From Cloeon dipterum (lineage: Eukaryota > Arthropoda > Insecta > Ephemeroptera > Baetidae): a stretch of 64,000 nt of DNA. The stretch covers positions 25,348,501-25,412,500 of the forward strand of contig NC_088787.1 in assembly GCF_949628265.1 (NCBI RefSeq), in the 5' to 3' direction. Both the position numbers and the translations under genes were made by a program. Below, piece by piece: positions 47,033-58,600 of the stretch. The stretch's first letter is position 1; every line of letters starts with the position of its first letter. A model generated the notes under the pieces. It searched no databases and was not told where the DNA came from. It was given only the letters and a program-made list of their open reading frames with translations.

Positions 47033-48936
47033 GGTGGCTTGTGTCCTCTTGTTTGTGTTGTGCCAATTTTTGTACTGCAACAGCTCAGAGCGACGATGCT
47101 CACCTAGAGTTGGGAAACAGATTGAAATAGCTTTCAGATCTCAAATAGCACAGAAATTGCTAAACTCACATGGCAAATCAAAGGAACAATTTTGCAATGC
47201 AAGTTGTACTCTAGTCAATTATTTGATGTGATGTGTATCATATTATTTACCAGTTCGCCCATTCATAAATTAGCCATTTTTCGAACTGACACATTACATT
47301 TTGAAATTGAACATCATCTGCAAGCAAATTTCTAATAAAACACCATAAAAGCAGCTGATCGACCAGTAGATAATACGTCTAGATAAGAATAAACAAACAA
47401 AACCATAATCTCCCTGTTTCCCACATCGAAGAGCAGAGAGAGAGCAGAGCTGCGCATTAAACCCATTAATTTTACCGGGAGATTTAAATTCTAATCAAAT
47501 TAGCAAGTCAAACAATGGCGAGCAGCGCTTCCTCTAATAAATGTTAAGCAACCATAGTAAAGATTGACCTCAACAAACAATGCAAAAAGCGCCAGATTCA
47601 AAAGTTTTCAAACTTGCCGCGGCTCCCAGATCGTCGAGTCGTGGGTTTGACAACGAGGATTCGTGCCTCCTCACGAATCACCCCTCGTGCTCCTTGTACG
47701 AGTTCTTTCTCCAAGGTTGCAAGGCCTCCTCTCCTCCCACCCGTGCGTGAGTCTCCCACCTGCTATCCTCAGCGGCCATTGCCCATCCAGCCAGCAACTC
47801 CTTGAGTTAACTTCTTGTGGTTACCAAAGAGCCGATTTCAATCAGCACTCCTTCGGTCGACACTAGGAATATTTGGACACTTTCCCGTCAGAATCGTCCA
47901 GTCGCCTAACCTTACAAGTGAGTATACAAATACGCTATGTTATAACCAGTTATAACCCTTTGCCCGCATTACGTGTCGCGCGTGAGAGACTGTTATGTGT
48001 TCAATATAATAAGGTGTATCATACGTACACTAAAATTAAAATACGCGCATACATCATCATCTAGATTTACAATTCCGGAGGAAAGGTTCGTCGTTGCGTT
48101 CTCTCAGGGGCTACCCCTGTCTCTGCCTTCCACTTAGGGTTGCTCCGGGGCCGAAGCTCCCCCGAAGCCCATTTTGGCAAGGTCGATTGTGTTTACAAGA
48201 ATTAAAAACCCGTGTCATCAGCCGAGCGATAAAACGAACGGTTGCGTACGGTTCTTGCAAATGGTGTTGGGAATTTCGAGCGCGCCGTTTCCGTGGGAAT
48301 CGAGAAGATTCAGATCGGGGTCGCAGTTCGGCGGTCGATTAACTGCGAAACGCGAATTGAAGAGGCCACCTGTTACTGCAGTTCCACGAAGGTGATCTGT
48401 ATGAGCGTTGTGCATGCCACCCCCTTGATCCGCCCCATTGTTCATCACACCGAAATAATAATGGTAAGGGGCTCTGTGTCGTCACGTTGTTTTCATTAAT
48501 TTTTATTAGGGGCAATGATTTATTTCTTAAATTGAAATTGGTATCTTATCGTCCACAAAAAACGGAATTATCCAATTTCGAAAAATTTAAAATTCGGTTC
48601 GTTGATCTTCAATTGATATTAGATTTGTCGTTTCTTGAGCAAGCCCTTTGTAGGCATCTACCATAATCATCCCCATTTTGTTGTTCGGAGTTCATCATTA
48701 ACCAGCTTTGATTATGAAACTCCCTCCATTTGTCCATTATCACAACAAAATTCTTGGCTGGTTTCGAAGGTGGTAGGGGTTGAAATGAAATCAATTTACA
48801 AATTCATTCAGCAACTTACCTTGAGATTATAATTTCAAAATTAAAATATATAAAAATGAAAAGTTCAATTTTATTGCATTTTTTCCTGTTTTTTAACTAA
48901 CAATTAATAATGATTTAATGCAACAAGTGCTGGAAG

Positions 48937-48985
48937 TTATGAATACTTAGTATTCATAACATTTATGAATACTTAGTATTCATAA
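48937..48985. repeat. Two tandem copies of a 23-bp near-palindrome
   Basis: The 23-bp unit at 48937-48959 recurs exactly at 48963-48985 with a 26-bp period. Each unit centres on ATGAATACTTAGTATTCAT and is a palindrome apart from the central base. It could extrude a cruciform or bind a dimeric protein. Confidence 0.85.
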
Positions 48986-49020
48986 ATACTTATAATTTTA
49001 ATCTGTGTTTTTAAATGAGT

Positions 49021-49140
49021 TTATTTATTTATTTTTTGGTCGGGCCAAGGTTAAGCCTTGTAATTCCGTGTCCTTTTGCAGTGCAAAAAGGCGCTGCCCA
49101 AAAATATTTCCATCGAAATAGGTTATTTATTTCGATTACA
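49021..49140 (-). repeat. Possible retroposon tail fragment with three hairpins
   Basis: The segment begins (plus strand) with ttatttatttatt, the reverse complement of an AATA-type retroposon tail. It then has three short hairpins: 49046-49060, 49072-49091 and 49112-49136 (arms of 5-9 bp). It does not visibly match the repeat pair at 23.2 and 31.0 kb. Its identity is uncertain. Confidence 0.35.
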
Positions 49141-49619
49141 AAAGGGATTTTTTAAATGTACTTGGTGAATTTTCATTCTTCATTTTTTTCCAAACCGTAT
49201 TTTTCGTAAATGGCTGAAAATACAAAATCCACTCGCAGGTCAATCTCAATCTCGTTGCTTTAGAACAACTCATTGCACCGAGGCTGGGCCAGGGCACGAT
49301 CGAACCTGGCGGTGGCTGGGAAGGTCAGGAAATGTCAAAAGATTCCAAATTCACCGCGTGACTCATTTGAAAATAAATTTCATGCGCTCCGACTGCACGG
49401 CACAGTACAACACAGCATAGCACACGTCGTCGGTGGGAGCTGGTCGCGCCTTTCACTTATACACGTATATTTTCGACTGCGCCTCTTACCCGATCCCCTC
49501 GACCCGCGCGAACAATCGCCCGAGACTGACGCCCTGCTCTTTCTCTCCGAATTTCAGGATGATGCGGCGGTGCGCGTCCAGGGCTGCTGACTGACCTGAC
49601 TCGTGGAAGGCCCTGCACC

Positions 49620-52600
49620 ATGGCAGGCCGAAGGAAAGCAGCGGCCGGTGGTGAGGACCGCGCCGCCAACCCGGCGCGACATGCTCCCTTCTCCAATGGT
49701 AAGCCGAAATTCTAGCCGTCGAATTTTTCACTCTGCGGCTGTGGCACCGAACACGCGATGAACCCTCCGACAGCCTGTTTGGCCACTTTTTTGCATGGAT
49801 ATTCGCAAATCTCTTGCTGAGACCAAAGTTTTTTACATTTCAACTGGAAAAGTTAAGATCTTTCTGAAGCTAAAATAACCCAAGCGTAAAAATGTATTGC
49901 TAAACGATTAATATCAAACTAAAGAGGGGCACTATTAAATGAAAAAAATAGGCTGTCCAGACCAAGTCTTAGTCTGGTCAAACATTTACCAAAAACTATT
50001 ATGTATTATCTTTAAAGTGTTACTCAGTGTTTTTATCAAAATAGCAGGTTAATTTTAGGTTTGACGCAATTGGATATGAATTGCGGTTTTATTTTGACAT
50101 ATCCATTCTTGAATTCCTTGTAAGGATGTAGCTGCCTTATTTGCCTGCAAATTTGAATGCGTCAATAGGCGACAATGAAAGTGACCACAATCAATGAAAC
50201 ACGTTGTGACGGCTGAACTTTTTTTTATCAAATTTGGTTCTGAGAGCTAAAAAAACAAACCGGTGGCAATGAGCTGTCACAATAGAGGCCTACACATTGT
50301 GATGTTTTGAGCAGAATCGAAAGAAATTCCAAGCGGTGAACGAAGAGCTAGAGAATTAACAATGATAACAAACGACGGTAAAGGGAAATGAAGGGCACAA
50401 GCTCAAGAGCGCGCCAGTATTTTGCTTGAGCTTCTCGTTTCATAAACATTGAACTATTTAACGCATTTAGAAAGTCTTTCAAACTTGTCCACTGGTTTTA
50501 TATCATTGTTCTTTACCTACCATGTAAGAGAGAAGTGTAGGAATTGTTTATAGCACCTTTAGTTTTTAATATGGCTCAAAATAAAAGGCTCTCAAAGTTA
50601 AATATTGCCTACCTATGTTTTGGTTTGTGATTCACTCCATTGAGTAGATCCCGCCGTCACCACAATGATTAAAATAAACACCGCATGGAATTTCCATTTT
50701 GACTCGATTGCTTTTTCAATTTTGCATATATTTCAACACTTAAAGCGAATTGTGACAGCAAAAATTCAGTCTTTTCTAAAATTTTCCAAGGTACTTTATT
50801 ATTGGTTTCTGTTTCATGGATCACAGCTCTTCTTTTTTAATTGACCTCCTACTTTCTGGTTTTCCTTAGTATCAATCTCTTGCTTTTTTTCGCAAAATCT
50901 CAGAGTGCTCAAGATACTATGACAAGCTGTTTTTTGCGCGAGTAATGTATTCCATTTTCAACTTTACTTCCCTTCGCTCGCCAATCTCCGCGTAAAAAGC
51001 GAGCGCAAAGATTGTGCACCGTCTGAAATGAATGCTTCATGAGTTTGACGCGGAGGCATGCCGCTCCAGCCAGATTGAGCAAGGGGGTCGGCGGCAGTGC
51101 AGTCGATAAGATCTGAAGCGGCGGTGGTGGTTGGTTGGTGTGTCGCAGTGCAAAGCAAAGGCCCCGTGTATTTTGCTTGTGTGGTTCGTACACCAACTTG
51201 ATGCACACTCACACACGCGAGCCAGATATACATGTTAACGACGGTGGCGGCGGCCCCGCGGATGCACTTGTTGATATTAAAGATTTACAAGTGCGGGCAT
51301 GCGCTGTGCTGGGGCTGCTGCTGCAAATACGGGGCAGCTATAAGCGCACCGTTTAGTCAGCCGAATCGATCCACCGTGCGGTGGTTCAGGAACCAAGGCC
51401 GTCGAACACCACTAACCGCGGGGGCCCCCGAACACCCAGGCCAGCCCCCCTCCGGAGGTGAGAGGCCGAATCCCATCCGCCAGCCGTCGGGGCCCAGCCC
51501 CCGGACGGCCGGAGGCCGAGGGCGGCAGCTGCCCTTTGGCGGTGGCCGCCAGCCAGTTGCGCACCAGCCTCTCGGCGACAATTGTGTGCCGAGAGGGATG
51601 CTCGTACAAACGCCGTGCACTCGACGCAAACGTGCTCTCTTCAGCCTGGCCTTTTTTCCGCTTTTCTTGCGGGCCCTCGCTTGTTTATCTTTTGGCTGGC
51701 TTTCTTTCTCTTTTTTTGGATTTTTGCTTCAAAATCGAATCAATGAACTCAACCACCTGCTAAGCCGCAAACAAACCTTTGCTTTAAAATTTCTCGAATC
51801 CACGATTTCTTTTAAATTTCGTTTAGATTGGAAATTTCAAATTTGCCCAAATTAAAATGCAATTTGCTATGCATATACTTTAATTTACAACTTAAATAAG
51901 ATTAAGTTGACTTGGGCATGAATTTTATAAATAGTCCAGGTAGTCATTCTTTCATTTCTTCTTCTCAGATGAATACCACAACAGTGGTGACGATAGTGAC
52001 GAGGACGTGATCACCGATTACTTAGCAACCACGGGCGCCTCGTCGAGCTGCGAGGGAGCCATGGCTCACCAAACCTCGGGGCCGCTGGTGCCCATCATCA
52101 GCGTCACCCCTCACTCCCCAGCATCCTTGCAATACCCAGTTCTAGGTACTTTTATAGAATCCACGCACGGGATGACTTCATAATTATTTTACGATCGTTT
52201 CCAGATGACAATATATTCCAACTGCACGCCATTCACGAGTGCATTCAGCAGATGCGCGAAACGTCGGCTCAGGCATTCAACCAACAGGTGAGAATCGGAT
52301 TTCTTCGATCACACGCAACCCTACACGTTTCGTTTACAATTTACAGATGCTGCAGCTGAACCAGTATTCAAGGCTGAGCGTGTCATGCCCGACGCTGAAC
52401 AACGATGGCAACCCAGAAATCGACTTCACAACGTCGGTAAGCTCATCTCCAACCCAGCAGGAGTCGAGCAGTCAGTTTGGTAGTGCTCACAACACACCAC
52501 AAGGAATTCCTGCGTCTACCTTTAGAGGTGCTTTCTTCCTGTGTTAAATGTTATAAAATATTTACTAAAATATTTTCTGAATTGCAGTTAATTTAGAAGA

Positions 52601-55600
52601 TATATTTACCAAGCGAAATGGAGATGAGCCAAAACGAAGGCGGAGTTGGACCTCATTGAGTGATGTTAATTTTAACAAGAAAAAGAAGGAACCTGAAAGA
52701 CAGAGGAGGTAAGATTCTCAAGACGCGAAATACGTCATAAGCTTTGAGTTGGTTAATTTAATACTCGCAGTAGCATCAGTTTGAGCAGTATGGACTCAGA
52801 TCAAGACGACCCGTTCTCGGACCAACCAGACGTGGACGCCACCAACAGCACTATGTATTTGATCAACAACAACAACAGCACTAAGTTGGCTCGACCAGCG
52901 GCCAATGCGAAGACTAGGCGCGCCAGTGGCACTTTGAGCCCTGTCAGCAGCAATCTGTGGAACCTTGGCGGTCAGTCGACTCACTCGCTCAATGAAGAGG
53001 ATCTTCAAGTGAGTGGTCTCTTAACGTCCAAACAATTGAATAGCAGAGAAACTGCATCTAAATATTTGGTTTGAATTTGCTCCTCAGAACGAGTTCAACA
53101 AAGTTGTCGTGGTGAGGGGCGAAACAGAGAGATTGTTACCAGCCAGACTTCCACTGCAGAAGTCTGTGTCGACTCCGTCGATCATAGCCGTGAGGGACGT
53201 GGCAAGTGAAAATGCCGCAGCGGCCCCAGCTGAGTAAGTAGATGGTCGTATAGTTAGCAGAATGTTTATGCATGAGTTTGATTTTCTCAACAAATTTTGT
53301 ATTTTGTTTTTCACAGCTTAAACTCTGAGACTGTGCATGCTACCATTCTGAATCCTACTGATAAGCATGAGTAAGTTTTATTTGTTGCTCGACAGTCAAT
53401 CACGAATTTTTGCACGAGCTAGATTTTTTTTTTTTAAGTTTCACCATCAGTAGACTTTAGTTTTGTTTGTTTTGTTTGGCACCGTAGAGCAGGGGTACAA
53501 AGACCAAGTGGCACCGAAAGCGAAACTGAGGAGGATGTGCCTGGTGATATTCTCATGGAGGTTAACATTAGCAAACTGTTTCCTTATCCTATCAAGTAAG
53601 TAATTTCCTTATCAGCACTGCTATTTGTTTTGAACCCATAAAAATGTGCTCTTATCCTTTGAGTGCGAGATAAAAGGCTCAATTCGATCCTGAATTTCAG
53701 ACACGCTTCTAATTATGAGCTGCATGAGGCGAAGCAAAGAAAGAGAGGGAGCATTTTCTTCAGAAAGAAAAAGGTGAGGCTTTGCCGGCATTGTGCACTA
53801 GTAGATGATTGCATGGTGTAATTGCAGGACAAGTCTAAGAAAACTGTGCATCAATGGGTGGCTGTTTCGTATGGATCGCCACACGGCTGTGACTGGTGCT
53901 CGAAAGTTCTTACCAACAAACCAGCGCTATATTGCGAAAGTGAGTACCCAGATACTTGTTTATTTTCGGGAATCGGTTTTATTCATGATTTTCTGTCGTC
54001 ATTGTTATGAAATTCCTGCGGGAAGGTATGTGTCACTTCTACTCATGGCAGAATGTTTTTAAGGGTTAAAGGCGAATTGTTTTTCTTCAAAAATCAATCT
54101 GACTCAATTTTTTAGCTCTTTTCATTTGACATGTCTGGGAAGTAACTTTATTTAAGTATGATAATTTTACAATACAATAACGTTACTTATAGAAATGGAG
54201 CAAGCCTGCTTAATTTTTATCGTTCACGTTGTGTTACCGCGATATAATTAACTGGTTTTGGAAATCAGTGTTTTAAATATGTATATTTTCTAACAACGGG
54301 ATATATCCTAACACCATTTGAAATGGCTCAAAGTTATAAGTACAAGCTTTCAACAATAAAGACTCCATAATGTGGCACTAGCTTACGACTTGGGGGATGC
54401 GGCAGTTAAATTAACAGCTGAAAAATATATGGTTATATCAATAGTCATTATATTGTAACGATTTAAGTAACGTTCAAATTACTGAGAGAAACCAAAACAA
54501 TTATTATGGCTTTCTTCCTCCTTACTGGTAGATGCCGATCATTTTTACTCTAACTAAAGCAAAACATGTACAACAGCTTGTGAATAATTGTGACGATATT
54601 GGTGTAAGTACCTTGGAGAGTTCATTTTTACACTCGCCGATATGAAATTGTTTTTATTTCAAATTGTTAGAACGTATTTTAGAAGTCATTACAATAATTA
54701 ATAACTTTTGGGTAGTTCTCATTATCGTAAAATATTTGAACTTGTTATTTCTCCAAATTCTAGATTGTGCTGTGACAGTGCATCAAACTTCATGCATGGA
54801 TCAAATAGGCGAGTGCAGTAAAACAAAAACCACTAAAGTAAGTTGTTAGCCATTAATTCACATTGAACTGGTCATAACACTGACTGTTCACAGAGCAATC
54901 TTGCAAAAGTGGCTGGCGGTTTGGGCAGTCACCTACCTGGAACTAAGATGCAGGGCAAGCGCAGTTTGGGCACCGCGCCAGCGACAAACTCTAACAGGTA
55001 CCCATCCTTCCCTAACACCTTAGAGCACAAAGTACCCTTGTTTAAAACAAATGTTTTTAAAAAAAAAAGAAAGTAAAACACTCAGTGCACACACTAGTTG
55101 GTTGGTATAACAGCAATTCACCATTTTTGCCGTTTTTTTGCATGTCGATTCAGTTCCTGCAGTTGATTTGATTCTTAGTTTGATTAACCTGACAGCTAAT
55201 GATGAGATAGATAAAAAAAAGTTTGCCAGTAGGAAACCCCTTTTGAATAAAAACCGCACACACACAAAATAAATTCAGCATAGAAAATAAAATATACTCT
55301 CAACACACAGACAACATTCGCTATTGTGCAACGCGCAGCTTCAGTTGCAATTCTTAGTGGCAGCGAGCTTTGAAACTGTTAGCCTCACGCTAAAAGAAAT
55401 TCGTTCATGTCAGCAAAATGAAGAGAGAGAAAAAATATTCCTGTGCTTTGCGCATATGAAAGCAGTCTGGCCTGATGATTGACGCGGCTGTTGTTGAACA
55501 GAATAGAACGAAATGGTCTTAACTCTGGTGCTCTAATTGTGTTGCTTTCCAACATGCTCACATGATAAATAGGAGAAGTACTTGCTATTCACAGTGGAGA

Positions 55601-58600
55601 AGAGTAGCAACCAAACTCGGCGTTAAGTAAGTCACCATACAAAGCAATGACTGAGTTTTTTCTATCAGAACAGTCTACTTTCCTTCTTCTCTTCGATATT
55701 ATTTTGTTTACATCATTGTTGTGTTCAATCAGGTGCGACTTTTACCTCAACTTCTGTGAAACGCCACTTTTAATTTTACCACTCCATGATATTGTCCGTG
55801 TCATATCTCTGATTCAATTCACGCCTAGGACAGAATTCCATGAGACAGGTTTACCGCTTTTTTGCTAGATTTTCGCTCTGCAATTTTGTGTACATATTAT
55901 TTAGTTTGAGCCAAAAATACTCACACTTATTCCTGCACATAATAGAACTGCAAAATTATAAAAATGATAACTAAACTTCCTCAGCTGATTTACACAACCA
56001 TAAACAGTCACTGAGACCTTGATATAATCAATATACCAAAATTTATTCAATATTCTCTACACATTTTATTTTAATTTCAATATTAATTTACATCTTTTTA
56101 TAGGTTTGTTTATTATTTGATGCTTCTTCAATTTAAAACATTTTCTGATGTGCTATTGTATTTTATTTGCTTTGGGATTTGCAACGTGTTGAATTTGTTA
56201 CAGCCAAATCATAAATGAGGAAAAGGAAGCTGACCACCATCACAAACACCATGGCCACCATGACAAGTGAGAATTTAGCCGTTGCACTTGTTGACAAACA
56301 GTTTCATTCGACTTTTCAATTTTCAGCGTCTCAGATGAGACTCAGCTGTTGCATGAGTTTGTAAATGAAAGTGAGTATAGTTTTCCATGGCTACTGATTT
56401 TGAAAAATGAACAGAGAAATAAATTCATCCTATTTTCAGGCCCCATCACTGCGCAGGACCTAGACACAGATCCCTTTTTAGGATTGCATGAAGATGAGCC
56501 GGATTCGTGGACGCCGACAGTGGGCAAGGAGGTATGTGGACCACAAATATGTAGAATTGATATCTATCAATCATGCCAAATTAGGTTACGAAGCGGTTGA
56601 AGGACAAGGAAATCAAAAGACAGGAGCACATTTACGAGTTCATCCTGACGGAGAAGACCCACTGTCTGACCCTGCGGGTGATGCAAAAGGTGTTCGTTGA
56701 AGGAATGCAAAAGTACTTCCAGCTGGGCAACCTGGTTGACAGAATGTTTCCCCGGCTGATGGACCTGACTGAGATCCACCTGTCGTTCCTGCACAAGCTG
56801 CGAGAGAGACAGAAGTCGAGCGCGCCCGTGATTGATTCGATTGCTGACATCATCCTTGAGCAGTTTTCTGGAGCTGAGGCGGCCAAGCTGAAGTCAGCAT
56901 ATGGCGAGTTCTGCAGCAGGCACAGGTGAGATAATATTTTTTATAAATTTTAAATATATGAACGGGAACCCCAAGATAGATAGCCAATGTTTTCTGTCAT
57001 TGCAGAGACGCGGTTGACTTGTACAAGGATTGTGTGCATCAGGACACGAGATTGGAAGCGTTTTGCAAACATTGCCAACTGAACCCGTTGTTGAAGAAGA
57101 AAGGAATCCCTGAGTGCATCTTGTTTGTGACACAAAGACTTACCAAGTACCCTCTTCTCATTGAACCACTCATCAAGACTGCCAAAGACAATAAGCCTGA
57201 GCAAGAGAAGCTCTCTAGGGCACTAGCCTTGGTTAAAGTGAGTTTAACGTCAAATTTGACCATCAAAGACGAAATTTTTCGCTCTTTAGGAAATCCTAGT
57301 TGAAGTTGATGCACAAGTAGCCGAGAAGGAGAAGGAGGACAGAAAACTGGAAATATACAACCGCATTGATGCTAAATCTTTTACCTCTTACAGAGGGAAT
57401 AAGAAATTCAAAAAGTCAGACATCCTGTCAGCAAATAGAAAACTTAAGTACGCTCTCTCTACATTTATCTTTTTGCATATTTTACTTTCCCTGAAACCCC
57501 GTTTTATAGTGTTATCCTTTCATTGTTAGTTCAATAATAACTAATCAAAATGCTTGACGTACATTGTAGATTTGAAGGCTACGCGACACTGATGCAGGGG
57601 CGCAACAAGATGCAGCTCGTGCTGGTGATCGTGCTGTCTGACATGCTCTTCTTCCTGCTGGACAACAACAACAAGTACTCATTCTTCACGCCTGACAACA
57701 AGGCGTGCGTCGTGTCCTTGCAGAAGCTGCTGGTGCGCGAAAAGGCGGGCCAGGATACGCGCGGCATTTACCTGATCTCATCCAACCCTAACGAGCCCGA
57801 AATGTTCGAGTTGAAGGTGATCAAGCCCAAGGATAAGCTGGCGTGGATCAACGCTATCCGCGCCGCCGTCCAGGAATGTCCAGAGGAGGACGAGGAGCGG
57901 CCTGCCCTGGGCAGCGAGGATAATCAGAGTCTACTCTTCTACAAGCAGGTGCAGATTAACCAAATTATCGGTAAGTCTGGGTTATTTTTCTCTTCTTATA
58001 TAAATATAATTGTCACATATTTAGCCCAAATTTAAACGCCTGAATCGTGTCATTGTACTAGTTAGTGTTTTTCAAAATTAAAAATTCATTAATATGTCAA
58101 ATAATAATAAATCATTCACTCAAACTAAATAACTACAGCATCTTTCTCATTAAGAGAACTGAACAAAAATTGATGTTATACTTTAGGTTTTATCCATAGA
58201 AACGAAATAAATTTAAAGAACCTGCTTATTTAGTAAAATAATTAAAATCTTTGCCTGTAATTAGCTATATTTTGCTGGTTCAAAACCAAATGAAGGTCCA
58301 CATTGATGCATAGTGCGAAATTCTGATTATCTTATCTTAGCTCTGAATAACTTAAAATTTAAAATCTCATGTCACACTGAATTTAGCCCAAGCAGTCTCT
58401 GAGTCTTTTTCACCAGACACGATTCAGATCCATATTATTAAGCAGCTTTTTGTCAACATTCTCAATTATTTATTGCATCCATTTAATTTAAATGATTTAA
58501 TTGGAACAACACAGATTCAAGAAGTAGTAATTAGTGCCCTCCAGAAACTTCTTAGTTTTTTCGTTACTATTTTAGTTCATATTAACATTATTTGTAAATA

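Larger units (their letters stand above)
47033..49619. promoter_or_regulatory. Divergent region between Brambleberry-like and Rho GEF genes
   Basis: A 2.6-kb interval. Two GC-richer patches (about 47610-47917 and 48080-48463) end on the plus strand in strong splice donors, GTGAGT at 47918 and GTAAGG at 48464, so they could be alternative 5' exons of the Rho GEF gene. Between 48937 and 49136 lies a dense cluster of palindromes and hairpins beside an (ATTT)n run. From about 49270 the sequence turns GC-rich and probably contains the 5' UTR of the exon starting at 49620. Confidence 0.45.

Noticed and set aside
51339-51360. TATA-like TATAAG with a nearby TCAG in Rho GEF intron 1
   Set aside because: The spacing of about 20 bp is too short for a standard TATA-initiator pair, so I do not call a promoter from it.
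51232-51855. 207-codon plus-strand frame in Rho GEF intron 1
   Set aside because: Pro/Gly/Arg low complexity running into AT-rich sequence with no family resemblance; an antisense frame of similar length exists, so GC richness explains it.
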